The position numbers and the translations under genes were made by a program. A stretch of 64,000 nt of DNA, from assembly GCF_900217235.1 (NCBI RefSeq), contig NZ_LT907975.1, positions 1,835,001-1,899,000 of the forward strand, written 5' to 3'. The notes beneath the pieces were generated by a model that made no database searches, was not told where the DNA came from, and saw only the letters and a program-made list of their open reading frames with translations. The DNA comes from Pseudodesulfovibrio profundus (GTDB taxonomy: Bacteria > Desulfobacterota > Desulfovibrionia > Desulfovibrionales > Desulfovibrionaceae). Within the stretch, counting starts at the first letter, position 1. Every line of letters starts with the position of its first letter. Of the stretch, positions 27,329 through 35,470 are shown piece after piece.

Positions 27329-27405
27329 GATCATCCAGCTAAAGCGTACTTCGACTCATGAATGTCCTTTCATTTTGCCAAAAGTACTCTTGAGCCGGAT
27401 GAACC
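27329..27405 (-). mobile_element. ISL3 deletion remnant (MITE-like), right end of composite
   Basis: 77 bp. Read on the minus strand it has the ISL3 left end (GGTTCATCCGGCTCAAGAG through AAAGGACAT) fused directly to the right end. The latter still encodes IHESKYALAG and stop, and includes GTACGCTTTAGC. Nearly the whole transposase is deleted. The inner terminus is slightly degraded (CATCCAGC). Confidence 0.85.
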
Positions 27406-27874
27406 TTAAAATATAATAGTTGTTATGAATCTTCTGTGATCCTTCATCACAATCTTCATGCCATTAATTTCTTATCTATAAGAGATTTGGCATCAGAAGA
27501 AGATGCACTATTCGTCAATGGTTCTTTACCGACAACCAATATTGGCTATCCAGAGTTAGGAACAGCAGAGCAATTTTCTAAGCTATTTACTGCCAATAAA
27601 TTTACACTACAAAAAGCAGAAACAACTTCCAATTTCCCTGATTGGTATAAAGGAAAACTAAAGGATGTAGAGATGATTTACGACGGTGTAAAACCGAAAT
27701 CTGCGCCTCCCCCCATCCTTTGGACCACTGATCGGCCATTTTAAGGTGGAGTCCTGCGTCCGAGTTTGTGCCTCCGTGGAGGCGGTTCGCCGCAGCCGTT
27801 GTGGAGCGTAGCCCGTCCCCGCAGGGGCGGCCCGAAGGGCCGAGGGCGGAGCGGAGCAACGGCTGCGAGCCAAG

Positions 27875-28729
27875 TCAATGAACATTCAGGTTGCCTCTGT
27901 ATACGGCAGCGGGAGTTCTTTTGTCCAACGACGAATGTCCGCGCTCTTCGTTGTAATACCGAAAATAGCGCGTAAGCCCATGGTATAGCTCGATTCCATC
28001 AGAATACGCCTTGGGGTAAACATCCTCGTATTTCACCGTCCACCACAACCGCTCGATAAATACGTTGTCGATTGCACGGCCTTTGCCGTCCATGCTGATT
28101 GCAATGCCCTTGCTCTGCAAAACGCCGGTAAATTCACGGCTCGTGAATTGCGCTCCCTGGTCCGTATTGAACATCTCTGGCGTGGAGATGCGCAATGCCT
28201 TGCTCAGTGCGTCCACGCAAAACGAACTGTCCATGGAATTTGACAGTTCCCAAGCCAATACGAATCGGCTCCACCAGTCAATCACTGCCACCAGATACAG
28301 AAAGCCGCGCTGCATGGGGATGTAGGTGATGTCAGCACTCCAGACTTGATTCTTTCGCTCAATGGCAACTCCTTTCAGCAGATAAGGAAACACGGGATGC
28401 TCCGGGTTGGGGACACTCGTATGCGGCCCTGGAGTAATCGCTTGCAAGCCCATCAGCTGCATCAGTCGCTCAACTCGCTTGTGGTTGATCTGATGGCCTT
28501 GTGTCTTCAGCCAATCCGTCATGCGCGGCGAGCCGTAATCCGGCTGACGCAGATACTGCTCGTCGATGAGACGCATCAAGGCCAAGTTCTCATCGGACTC
28601 GGCTGCAGGTTTGTAGTAAAACCCCGAGCGGGAAATGCCTGCCAACTTGCATTGCCGCCGGATGGAATACTCCCGATCCGGTTTGATCCACTGGCGGCGT
28701 ACCTCAAGCGGCAGGCTTACAACTTTTTT
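27875..28729 (-). CDS. IS3 transposase orfB (reached by -1 frameshift)
   Basis: Integrase-core DDE protein. Catalytic residues are in VWSADITYIPM, MFNTDQGAQFTS and NVFIERLWWTVKYEDVY; the N-terminus has the HTH_21-like LAGISRSGFYYKP. An internal ATG at 28645 gives 256 residues. The frame is open back to the A7G run (28724-28730) at the orfA end, so the product is most likely made as an OrfAB fusion by -1 frameshifting. Confidence 0.9.
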   Translation of the reverse strand, partial: KKVVSLPLEVRRQWIKPDREYSIRRQCKLAGISRSGFYYKPAAESDENLALMRLIDEQYLRQPDYGSPRMTDWLKTQGHQINHKRVERLMQLMGLQAITPGPHTSVPNPEHPVFPYLLKGVAIERKNQVWSADITYIPMQRGFLYLVAVIDWWSRFVLAWELSNSMDSSFCVDALSKALRISTPEMFNTDQGAQFTSREFTGVLQSKGIAISMDGKGRAIDNVFIERLWWTVKYEDVYPKAYSDGIELYHGLTRYFRYYNEERGHSSLDKRTPAAVYRGNLNVH

Positions 28730-28995
28730 TCAAGCCACTTGATATCCATCTTGAGCCGACCGATCTCCTCGAACAAAGGTGCGGTGACCTCCTCCTGGCT
28801 CTTGGCTTTCTTGCCACCGGAAAAGATTCCTTCGGCATTTTCAAGGAGCTGCCTTTTCCAGGTGGATATCTGGTTGGGATGCACTTTGTACTCCGCAGCC
28901 AACTGCGCCAACGTTTTCACGCCACGGATAGCTTCCAGCGCGACCTTGGCCTTGAACTTATCCGAATGCTTCCGTCTTTTGTTGCTCTTTGTCAT
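28717..28995 (-). CDS. IS3 transposase orfA
   Basis: 92-residue helix-turn-helix protein (RRKHSDKFKAKVALEAIRG, LAAEYKVHPNQISTWKRQL) ending in a leucine-zipper-like helix LFEEIGRLKMDIKWLEKKL. Its last codons GAA AAA AAG TTG TAA contain the slippery A7G run. Confidence 0.92.
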   Translation of the reverse strand: MTKSNKRRKHSDKFKAKVALEAIRGVKTLAQLAAEYKVHPNQISTWKRQLLENAEGIFSGGKKAKSQEEVTAPLFEEIGRLKMDIKWLEKKL

Positions 28996-29184
28996 ACGTC
29001 CTTCCTTATCGGTTTAAGGACGCAGATTCCACTTTAACCGGTGGTCCGAATTTCGGGGGAAAGCGCAATCATCCACCGATTAAACCAGTTCAAAAGAAAA
29101 CTCGGTACAGCTTAAAACCGTCCACCTCCCCCGCTTGTGCATCCCAAAACGCCGAACAGAGTACCAGTCCTCGACGCCGAAATT

Positions 29185-29280
29185 TTACTTGCCGTACATA
29201 GGAACGCCACGCGCATCTTTGTATAGTGGTCGGGCATCAGCCTCGGCTGCTTCGATCTCGGCTCGTTCTTCAAGAGGCAC
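29185..29280 (-). pseudogene. Possible C-terminal gene remnant
   Basis: A 31-codon minus-strand frame ends VPLEERAEIEAAEADARPLY then KDARGVPMYGK and stop. It looks like the tail of a real protein but has no start context: a TAA lies just upstream in frame. It sits beside the IS island, consistent with deletion. The remainder of 29084-29324 shows nothing else. Confidence 0.25.
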
Positions 29281-29324
29281 GAGTTAATAGTTACCCGAAT
29301 CAATAAACGCCTTCATCTGGTGAC

Positions 29325-29480
29325 ATGTCGAACTTCCGCGATATAGCAGCGAGTTACAGTGCCGGGAAGGCGAGAAGAGAAAGATCTGGATATGGGAAAA
29401 ATGGCGGTCATAGTGGTCGAAGCGGCCCCTCTGGTAATATCGGAGCCCGTGGAGGCTCGTATAACGGATATGGAAGATAG
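29325..29480 (+). CDS. Small Gly/Arg/Ser-rich protein
   Basis: 51-residue frame, MSNFRDIAASYSAGKARRER then a Gly-rich tail (GYGKNGGHSGRSGPSGNIGA ... GYGR). The ribosome binding site is weak (CTGGTG). It lies 32 bases before a small membrane-protein gene on the same strand. Low-complexity composition gives some support as a small basic protein, but it could be chance. Confidence 0.35.
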   Translation: MSNFRDIAASYSAGKARRERSGYGKNGGHSGRSGPSGNIGARGGSYNGYGR

Positions 29481-29512
29481 GACAACTCAGAAACCTCAAC
29501 AACAAGGAACAA

Positions 29513-29758
29513 ATGCCTCAAAACAACGATGAGTTTTACGTAAACATTCCCTTCCTGTTTTTTGGAGGTTGTTTGTTATTCTTTGGGATCGACGTCCTTT
29601 GTAGTTCGAATCCTGGATTGATCACAAAAGTTGGTTATCCTATAGATTTAACCCCGTTCAAAGCTCCTTTGGGGTTTGTTTTACTTGGGCTTGGTATTTA
29701 CAGCGTATGGACTGCATTTATCAAAAAACAGGAACAGACAAGAGACGATGACGAATAA
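29513..29758 (+). CDS. Small membrane protein, two TM segments
   Basis: 81 residues. Hydrophobic segments at about 12-30 (IPFLFFGGCLLFFGIDVLC) and 50-70 (LGFVLLGLGIYSVWTAFI), with a charged tail KKQEQTRDDDE. AAGGA precedes the ATG. No family recognised. A strong terminator lies about 70 bases downstream, which supports expression. Confidence 0.55.
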   Translation: MPQNNDEFYVNIPFLFFGGCLLFFGIDVLCSSNPGLITKVGYPIDLTPFKAPLGFVLLGLGIYSVWTAFIKKQEQTRDDDE

Positions 29759-29825
29759 CCTTTAGTCGACTCAATTCAATGAATATAGGAGTCGAAAAGT
29801 ATCAACGGTGTGTAAGCCAAAAGAG

Positions 29826-29864
29826 AAGCCCCCAAAACCAACTCGTTTTGGGGGCTTTCGTTTT
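29826..29864. terminator. Bidirectional terminator
   Basis: AAGCCCCCAAAAC / GTTTTGGGGGCTT perfect 13-bp arms followed by TCGTTTT. On the minus strand just before it a short frame ends ELEKAFAR and stop (29863-29942), perhaps a second gene remnant. The rest of 29865-30121 contains a leader hairpin AAATTGAAA..TTTCAATTT before purT. Confidence 0.8.
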
Positions 29865-30121
29865 ATCTGGCGAATGCCTTTTCCAATTCTTTTTTTGCGT
29901 TCTGGCCCCTAAAACTGCCCACGATAAAATCGTATTGGAGCTGTTTTCATAACAGTGTTTATATTTCAATTCATTACACACTGCCATTAACCGAATATTA
30001 CCCCAATACAGGTCGTATCCACCCTGAAATTGAAAAGGGAACTCCTTTCAATTTAGGGAGAAATTTGGCATAGAGTCCTCCCATAAAAGGCACGATTTTC
30101 ATTAATTCAAAGGGATGGAAT

Positions 30122-31303
30122 ATGACGACATTAGGTACAGCCAAAACGGCATCGGCAAAAAAGATGATGCTGCTTGGTGGTGGCGAACTGGGTAAGGAAG
30201 TGGTGATTGAAGCGCAGCGTCTCGGCGTTGAAGTCATTGTGGTTGATCGCTATGAGGACACTCCGGCCATGCAGGTGGCGCACCGCTCCTACACCATGTC
30301 CATGTTGGATGGTGACGCGCTTCGTCGAGTCATTACGGAAGAAAAGCCCGACTACATTGTGCCTGAGATTGAGGCCATTGCCACGGCGACTCTGGTCGAG
30401 CTGGGAAAAGAGGGATTCAATGTTGTCCCCACTGCCAATGCGACCAAGCTGACAATGGATCGCGAAGGTATCCGCCGCCTTGCCGCTGAAGAAGTCGGCC
30501 TGACCACCTCGCCCTACCGCTTCGCCGACACAGAAGAAGAATACCGTGCGGCAGTAGCTGAAATCGGCATCCCCTGCGTGATCAAGCCTGTCATGAGTTC
30601 TTCCGGCAAAGGCCAATCCACGGTAAAAAGCGAAGCCGACATCCAAAAAGCCTGGGATTACTCTCAGTCCGGCGGCCGTACAGGAGAGGGACGCATCATC
30701 ATCGAAAAATTCGTTCCTTTTGATTACGAGATCACCTTTTTGACCGTTCGTCATGTTGATGGAACGACCTTTTGCGAGCCGATCGGGCACCGTCAGGAAG
30801 ATGGCGATTACCGCGAATCCTGGCAGCCGCAACCCATGAGCGAGGCAGCCCTTGCCAAAGCGCAGGAGTACGCACGCAAGATCACTGATGCCTTGGGCGG
30901 ACGCGGCCTTTTCGGGGTTGAACTCTTTGTTAAAGGTGATGACGTCATCTTTAGTGAAGTCTCCCCTCGCCCTCACGACACAGGGCTCGTGACGGTCATG
31001 TCCCAGGATTTGAGCGAATTTGCGCTCCATGTTCGAGCCGTGCTGGGCTTGCCGATTCCGGGCATTCGCCTTTATGGAGCCGCTGCTTCAAGCGTCATTT
31101 TATCTGATGGCACCTCTGACAAGCCCGCCTTTGAAGGCGTCGATGCAGCCCTTCGCGAGGCAGACACCAAGGTCTTGATTTTCGGGAAAGGCGAATGCGC
31201 TGGAGTCCGTCGCCTTGGTGTTGCTCTGGCCCTTGCTGACGACGTTGAGGATGCTGTGGAGAAAGCCAAACGCGTTTCTTCGACAATAACAGTTGCGTAC
31301 TAA
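30122..31303 (+). CDS. purT: Formate-dependent GAR transformylase
   Basis: 393-residue ATP-grasp enzyme that formylates GAR directly from formate and ATP, bypassing the folate-dependent PurN step. Motifs are [71 protein letters not shown] and [20 protein letters not shown] precedes the ATG. It is alone between terminators. Formate use fits an anaerobe with abundant formate. Confidence 0.96.
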   Translation: MTTLGTAKTASAKKMMLLGGGELGKEVVIEAQRLGVEVIVVDRYEDTPAMQVAHRSYTMSMLDGDALRRVITEEKPDYIVPEIEAIATATLVELGKEGFNVVPTANATKLTMDREGIRRLAAEEVGLTTSPYRFADTEEEYRAAVAEIGIPCVIKPVMSSSGKGQSTVKSEADIQKAWDYSQSGGRTGEGRIIIEKFVPFDYEITFLTVRHVDGTTFCEPIGHRQEDGDYRESWQPQPMSEAALAKAQEYARKITDALGGRGLFGVELFVKGDDVIFSEVSPRPHDTGLVTVMSQDLSEFALHVRAVLGLPIPGIRLYGAAASSVILSDGTSDKPAFEGVDAALREADTKVLIFGKGECAGVRRLGVALALADDVEDAVEKAKRVSSTITVAY

Positions 31304-31402
31304 TCGCACTGTGATCTGACCCTATACCGATACAAGTCTAAAGAGTGCTGCATTTGCTCCCGCCTATTGTCACATAGGCCGACTCGTTCGGAAGACATAA
31401 CA

Positions 31403-31436
31403 AAGCCGAGGGTGTATGAACGCCCTCGGCTTTTTT
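31403..31436 (+). terminator. Terminator after purT
   Basis: AAGCCGAGGG / CCCTCGGCTT stem followed by T6. Confidence 0.9.
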
Positions 31437-31516
31437 CATGACGATAATACATGAGTCTGCCGTCCACCAAGCAGCAGAAGCCATCCCCTGATCGGTTGAT
31501 ATATTATTGTAACGGA

Positions 31517-32179
31517 CTAGACTTCCTTTAAGAAAACTTCACCCGTCCATTTGTAGCCCTCTTCCTCAAAACGAGGGAAGTCCGTTGGGTCAGTGACATT
31601 GTTTTCTATAAGCCACCGAACAAATCGGCCTTTGATGTGCTTTCCCTGATGCCCCGCAGGCATCTTTTTCCCTGCTTTTTTCAAGACAAATTCGACCTCG
31701 ATTCCGTTGTCATACCTCACCGCCTTCTTGTGGGCTTGCGGCAAAAGATCAATAACGAATATATTTTTCAATTGCTCCGAATTGGTATCCATCCACAACT
31801 TTGCAGCTTTCAATTTATCAATCTTCAAGCGGTAATTGGGAATCAGATCAGTCGGCCTGACAAGGCCAAACAGCCCGGAAACAATGCGCACTTTTTCATC
31901 AAAATCAGATTTGTTTTTCAAGCTGGGATAGTCGATGGCGTCATAAACTACACCGGTATACCGCTCAATTGCAGGCATTGTTTGAGAGCTTAAAACAGCC
32001 TCGTTGACAGCAACAGCCTTCTCAAGCGCCTTCTCCTTCAGCCCGTACAACTTCTTGGGATCAGCCCCTTTAATGGCTTCAATCAAATCCGCAGTAATGC
32101 CTGACACAGACTGCAACGGCGTATCATTCCCCCCATCAGCCTTACCCTCGGACGGTGGAATCAAGATGATAGTTTTCAT
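31517..32179 (-). CDS. yaaA: YaaA-family peroxide stress protein
   Basis: 220 residues, somewhat shorter than E. coli YaaA (about 258). Family marks are LIPPSEGKADGG at the N-terminus, ERYTGVVYDAIDY, VRIVSGLFGLVRPTDLIPNYRLKI and GHQGKHIKGRFVRWL. YaaA limits intracellular free iron and DNA damage under peroxide stress. It has its own promoter region (about 200 bases upstream, AT-rich, no other feature). Confidence 0.88.
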   Translation of the reverse strand: MKTIILIPPSEGKADGGNDTPLQSVSGITADLIEAIKGADPKKLYGLKEKALEKAVAVNEAVLSSQTMPAIERYTGVVYDAIDYPSLKNKSDFDEKVRIVSGLFGLVRPTDLIPNYRLKIDKLKAAKLWMDTNSEQLKNIFVIDLLPQAHKKAVRYDNGIEVEFVLKKAGKKMPAGHQGKHIKGRFVRWLIENNVTDPTDFPRFEEEGYKWTGEVFLKEV

Positions 32180-32320
32180 AGGATATTGGTGTGTTAATTA
32201 TGATGTTGTTTGCAAATTATATGGAGACAAACTCATCCTTCAATTAACTTTGCACTAACAGGAAAACAAGGCATTTCAGGAAAAACACACCGGACATTCT
32301 GAACCACAGAATCGAAAAAT

Positions 32321-32354
32321 AAAAGGCCCCCATCTGCTCAGATGGGGGCCTTTT
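32321..32354 (-). terminator. Terminator after the SulP gene (bidirectional shape)
   Basis: AAAAGGCCCCCATCTG / CAGATGGGGGCCTTTT stem with a tiny loop. Confidence 0.9.
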
Positions 32355-32373
32355 ATTATTAATCAATGAGTGC

Positions 32374-33978
32374 TTACAGCGACTCGAACTCCAGGTTCTC
32401 GCGGTACTGCCGGTAGTTGTCGATGCAGACAAAGTAGTCCGGGTCTTCGACGACGTTGACCACGCATATTTTTTCGGCCTTGCGAATGAGGCGAACGCTG
32501 TCTTTGCTGAGGTGCATGAGGTGGATGGACTTGCCAGCCCGCTCGTACATGGCGGTCAGTTTGTTGACCGTTTCAATGGCGGACTGGTCCATGATGCGCG
32601 ATTCCTGAAAGTCGATGATGACCTCGTCGGGATCGTTTTCCACGTCGAATTTGCTCATGAAGAGTGTGGTCGAGGCAAAGAAGAGAGGGCCGTATATCTG
32701 ATAGTGTTTGATACCGTGCTCATCCACCACCTTGCGGGCGCGAATTCGGAGTGCATTCTCCCATGCGAAGATCAGGGCCGAGATGATCACGCCACACAGT
32801 ACGGCAATGGCGAGGTCGTACTTCACAGTCAGGACCGTGACCAATACGATAACAATGACATCCGACTTGGGAATCTTGTTCATGATGTTGAACGTACTCC
32901 AGGCGAATGTCTTGATTACCACAATGAACATGACACCGACCAGTGCGGCGATGGGCACCATTTCGATGTAGGTCGAGGTGAAGAGAATGAAGAACAGCAA
33001 TGCGCCTGCTGCAACGATGCCGGACAGTCGCCCGCGTCCGCCGGAGGAGATATTGATGATGCTCTGCCCGATCATGGCGCATCCGCCCATGCCGCCGAAC
33101 AGGCCATTGGTGAAATTACCGATTCCCTGTGCAACGCACTCCCTGTTGCCATGGCCGTGCGTATCCGTCAGCTCATCGATCAGCGAGAGGGTCATGAGGG
33201 ATTCGATCAGGCCGATGGCCGCCAGAATTATCGCGTAGGGAGTGACAAAAACCAGCGTTTCCCAGGTGAAGGGAACCTGCGGGATAGCAAAGGAAGGCAG
33301 GCCGGATTCAATACCTGTCCCACCATTACCCTGAATAAAAGAAAGGACCGTTGAGGTCTCGATGTTGAACCCGATGACCAGAGCAGAGACAGCGACAATG
33401 GCGATGAGCGCTCCAGGTGCCTTGCTGTAAATTTTGGGGACAATGGTGAGTATGCCCATGGTCAGAGCCACCAGCCCCAGCATGATCCACAGCGGCTCGC
33501 CCTGCATCCATTCGCCGTTGGCCTTGAACATCTTGAGCTGGGAAAGAAAAATAACGATGGCAAGGCCGTTCACAAAGCCCATCATGACGGATCGTGGCAC
33601 CATGCGAATGAACTTGCCCAGCTTGAAGATACCGGCAAGGGCCTGAAAGATGCCCACAAGCAGCAGTGTAAAGAAGAGGTACTGCACCCCTGCCTGCGGT
33701 CCGCCCATGGCATTTCCTTCCATGACAAGGCTGACCATGACCACCGCCATGGCGCCCGTGGCACCGGAGATCATTCCGGGGCGACCGCCCAGCACTGCGG
33801 TAATGAAACACATCATGAATGCGCCGAACAAGCCCACCATGGGAGAAACGCCTGCGACAAAAGAAAAAGCGACGGCTTCGGGAACGAGAGCCAGGGCGAC
33901 GGTGATACCGGAAAAAATATCAGCCTGAACACTGCCCTTGGAGGCAGGGACAATAGAGTGGTTAGATTCCACAAACAA
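32374..33978 (-). CDS. SulP-family anion transporter with STAS domain
   Basis: 534 residues. Ten to twelve membrane segments fill residues 20-410, including the family stretch ALALVPEAVAFSFVAGVSPMVGLFGAF and IEMVPIAALVGVMFIVVIKTF. A C-terminal STAS domain (about 430-534) has DEVIIDFQESRIMDQSAIETV and a final EDPDYFVCIDNYRQYREN. Family members carry sulfate, bicarbonate or other anions by Na+ or H+ coupling. The AGVSPM/STAS form is common among bicarbonate- or sulfate-type carriers. Substrate not decided by sequence. Confidence 0.9.
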   Translation of the reverse strand: MFVESNHSIVPASKGSVQADIFSGITVALALVPEAVAFSFVAGVSPMVGLFGAFMMCFITAVLGGRPGMISGATGAMAVVMVSLVMEGNAMGGPQAGVQYLFFTLLLVGIFQALAGIFKLGKFIRMVPRSVMMGFVNGLAIVIFLSQLKMFKANGEWMQGEPLWIMLGLVALTMGILTIVPKIYSKAPGALIAIVAVSALVIGFNIETSTVLSFIQGNGGTGIESGLPSFAIPQVPFTWETLVFVTPYAIILAAIGLIESLMTLSLIDELTDTHGHGNRECVAQGIGNFTNGLFGGMGGCAMIGQSIINISSGGRGRLSGIVAAGALLFFILFTSTYIEMVPIAALVGVMFIVVIKTFAWSTFNIMNKIPKSDVIVIVLVTVLTVKYDLAIAVLCGVIISALIFAWENALRIRARKVVDEHGIKHYQIYGPLFFASTTLFMSKFDVENDPDEVIIDFQESRIMDQSAIETVNKLTAMYERAGKSIHLMHLSKDSVRLIRKAEKICVVNVVEDPDYFVCIDNYRQYRENLEFESL

Positions 33979-34225
33979 TCCTTTGAAACTTCAGATGAAG
34001 CTGATGCCTGAAAGACAACAGCAGAACAGACAGCAGATGGTAGCTGCTGCATACAAATGCAAAATGAACCTTTGACAGGTTCGGCTGGAATGGATGCTAT
34101 TACTTATGGGATCAAAACGAAAAACTGATCAACGGACCAACGAAATGGCGAGCATAAATAGAGCGCTATACCTTCAAGCGGGTTGTTACATGAACAAAAA
34201 ACCGTCGTGAGTCAAGTTCATTCCT

Positions 34226-34256
34226 TTGCCATGAAGCGTCTGTCTTCAAGTATAAT
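34226..34256 (+). promoter_or_regulatory. Possible promoter for the reductase/kinase pair
   Basis: Perfect TATAAT at 34251 with TTGCCA 19 bases upstream (long spacer). It predicts a leader of about 190 bases before the gene at 34452. The 470-base gap 33979-34451 shows no ORF or recognisable riboswitch. Confidence 0.35.
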
Positions 34257-34451
34257 GATGAACTGCCGCTTTGTGTTCCTGTTACTTTTTCAGGACATAA
34301 CAACGCGCCATCAATCACTTCCCTGACAAAGAGCGATTCTATCTCTCATTCAAGGTTGATTCATAAGCCATCCTTCCTGTATTTTATCTTTTGTTCGTGT
34401 GAAGGAATCATCCCACACAACGATAATTGATCTATAGCTAACGAGGAAACC

Positions 34452-35432
34452 ATGGAACGACCCAAAGTTTTTATCACCAGACAAATCCCTCAGGAAGGCA
34501 TTGACCTGCTGCAGCGCGTGGCCGACGTGGATGTGAATCCGGTGGACGCCCCATTGCCCAAGTCGAAACTCCTTGAGGCCGCCGCCAAATATGACGGCAT
34601 CATTGGTCTGTTGACCGACAAGATCGACTCGGAATTTTTCGAAGCGGGGACCAATCTCAAAGGGTACGCCAACTATGCTGTAGGATTTGATAATATTGAT
34701 GTGGCCGAAGCCACCAGACGCAAGGTACCGGTGTCCAATACCCCAGGTGTTCTGACCGATGCTACGGCGGAATGTGCCTGGGCACTCATTTTTGCAGTAG
34801 CCCGTCGCGTGGTGGAGTCGGACAAGGTCATGCGCTCCGGCAAATGGGACGGATGGGGCCCGATGCAGTTCATCGGCGGCGACATCATGGGCAAAACGCT
34901 GGGTATTGTCGGTGCCGGAAGAATCGGAACAGCCATGGCGCTGATGTCCCGCGGATTCGGCATGAAGGTCATCTACACCAGTTCCTCCGGCCGCAGAAAC
35001 GGCGTATTGGACGCAGAACTGCACGCAGAACTTGTTCCCTTTGAAGAACTGCTCAAACGCTCGGATTTCATCTCGCTGCATACGCCGCTGACCCCGGACA
35101 CCAAGCATTTGTTCGACAGCTCCGCTTTTTCGCTGATGAAAGACACGGCCTACATCGTGAATACGGCTCGCGGACCGGTCATCAACGAGGCTGATCTGGT
35201 GACGGCCCTCAAAACGGGCCAGATCGCCGGAGCCGGGCTGGATGTATACGAAAAAGAACCGGCCATGGCTCCCGGTCTGGCCGGGCTGGACAATGCCGTG
35301 GTCCTGCCGCACATCGGCTCGGCAACCGTCAGCTCCCGTACCAACATGTCCACGCTTGCCGCCCGCAATCTCATCGCCATGCTGCGCGGTAAAAAGCCCG
35401 AGACCTGTCTCAACCCCGAGCTGTTCGATTAA
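34452..35432 (+). CDS. Glyoxylate/hydroxypyruvate reductase (D-2-hydroxyacid dehydrogenase)
   Basis: 326 residues. The NAD(P)-binding fold has GKTLGIVGAGRIGTAMA. Substrate-side motifs are YAVGFDNIDV, NTPGVLTDATAECAWAL, NTARGPVINEADLV (catalytic Arg), the Glu in DVYEKEP, and the His in LPHIGSAT. It would reduce hydroxypyruvate or glyoxylate to D-glycerate or glycolate. The next gene, glycerate 2-kinase, continues the path to 2-phosphoglycerate, so hydroxypyruvate/tartronate-type flux is the likely job. GAGGAAACC precedes the ATG. Confidence 0.9.
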   Translation: MERPKVFITRQIPQEGIDLLQRVADVDVNPVDAPLPKSKLLEAAAKYDGIIGLLTDKIDSEFFEAGTNLKGYANYAVGFDNIDVAEATRRKVPVSNTPGVLTDATAECAWALIFAVARRVVESDKVMRSGKWDGWGPMQFIGGDIMGKTLGIVGAGRIGTAMALMSRGFGMKVIYTSSSGRRNGVLDAELHAELVPFEELLKRSDFISLHTPLTPDTKHLFDSSAFSLMKDTAYIVNTARGPVINEADLVTALKTGQIAGAGLDVYEKEPAMAPGLAGLDNAVVLPHIGSATVSSRTNMSTLAARNLIAMLRGKKPETCLNPELFD

Positions 35433-35470
35433 CCGCCGCTTCACGCAAGAACATTCAACAAGCAAGAAAC

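Larger units (their letters stand above)
24126..27405. mobile_element. ISL3-bounded composite transposon
   Basis: 3280 bp. The left boundary is the outer end of ISL3 copy 2 (GGTTCATCCGGCTCAAGAG at 24126). The right boundary is the same sequence inverted, ending at 27405 in a 77-bp ISL3 remnant. A perfect 8-bp duplication TTAAAATA flanks the whole unit (24118-24125 and 27406-27413). Neither ISL3 part alone has a matching duplication. So the unit including the cytochrome and phosphoesterase genes moved as one piece. Removing it restores the frame of the interrupted host gene. Confidence 0.88.
27702..29067 (-). mobile_element. IS3-family insertion sequence, copy 1
   Basis: 1366 bp with imperfect inverted ends TGCGCCTCCCCCC / TGCGCTTTCCCCC continuing into GGACCAC. 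It is flanked by a 3-bp duplication ATC (27699-27701, 29068-29070). Both transposase frames translate identically to those of the copy at 48045-49410, at a constant offset of 20343. Confidence 0.93.
23217..29083 (+). pseudogene. Short gene shattered by at least three insertions
   Basis: Segments 23217-23355, 24073-24125, 27414-27701 and 29071-29083 join in one frame once each element and one copy of its duplication are removed (AAAAAATA, TTAAAATA, ATC). The joined product is about 165 residues. It runs from STKSFSRYPTQREKEKEYF through VIVSLDKKI/IEKGNNDEHS, ILEALK/YNSCYESSV and NIGYPELGTAEQFSKLF to KPKS/STD and a TAA at 29081-29083. The 5' end abuts the right end of IS5 and its start is lost. 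The product matches no family I know. AT-rich codons unlike the neighbouring genes suggest foreign origin. Confidence 0.75.

Noticed and set aside
29802-29987. 61-codon minus-strand frame near the 29826 terminator
   Set aside because: Reads through the terminator; only a short alternative-frame tail ending ELEKAFAR looks protein-like, and that is too short to call.
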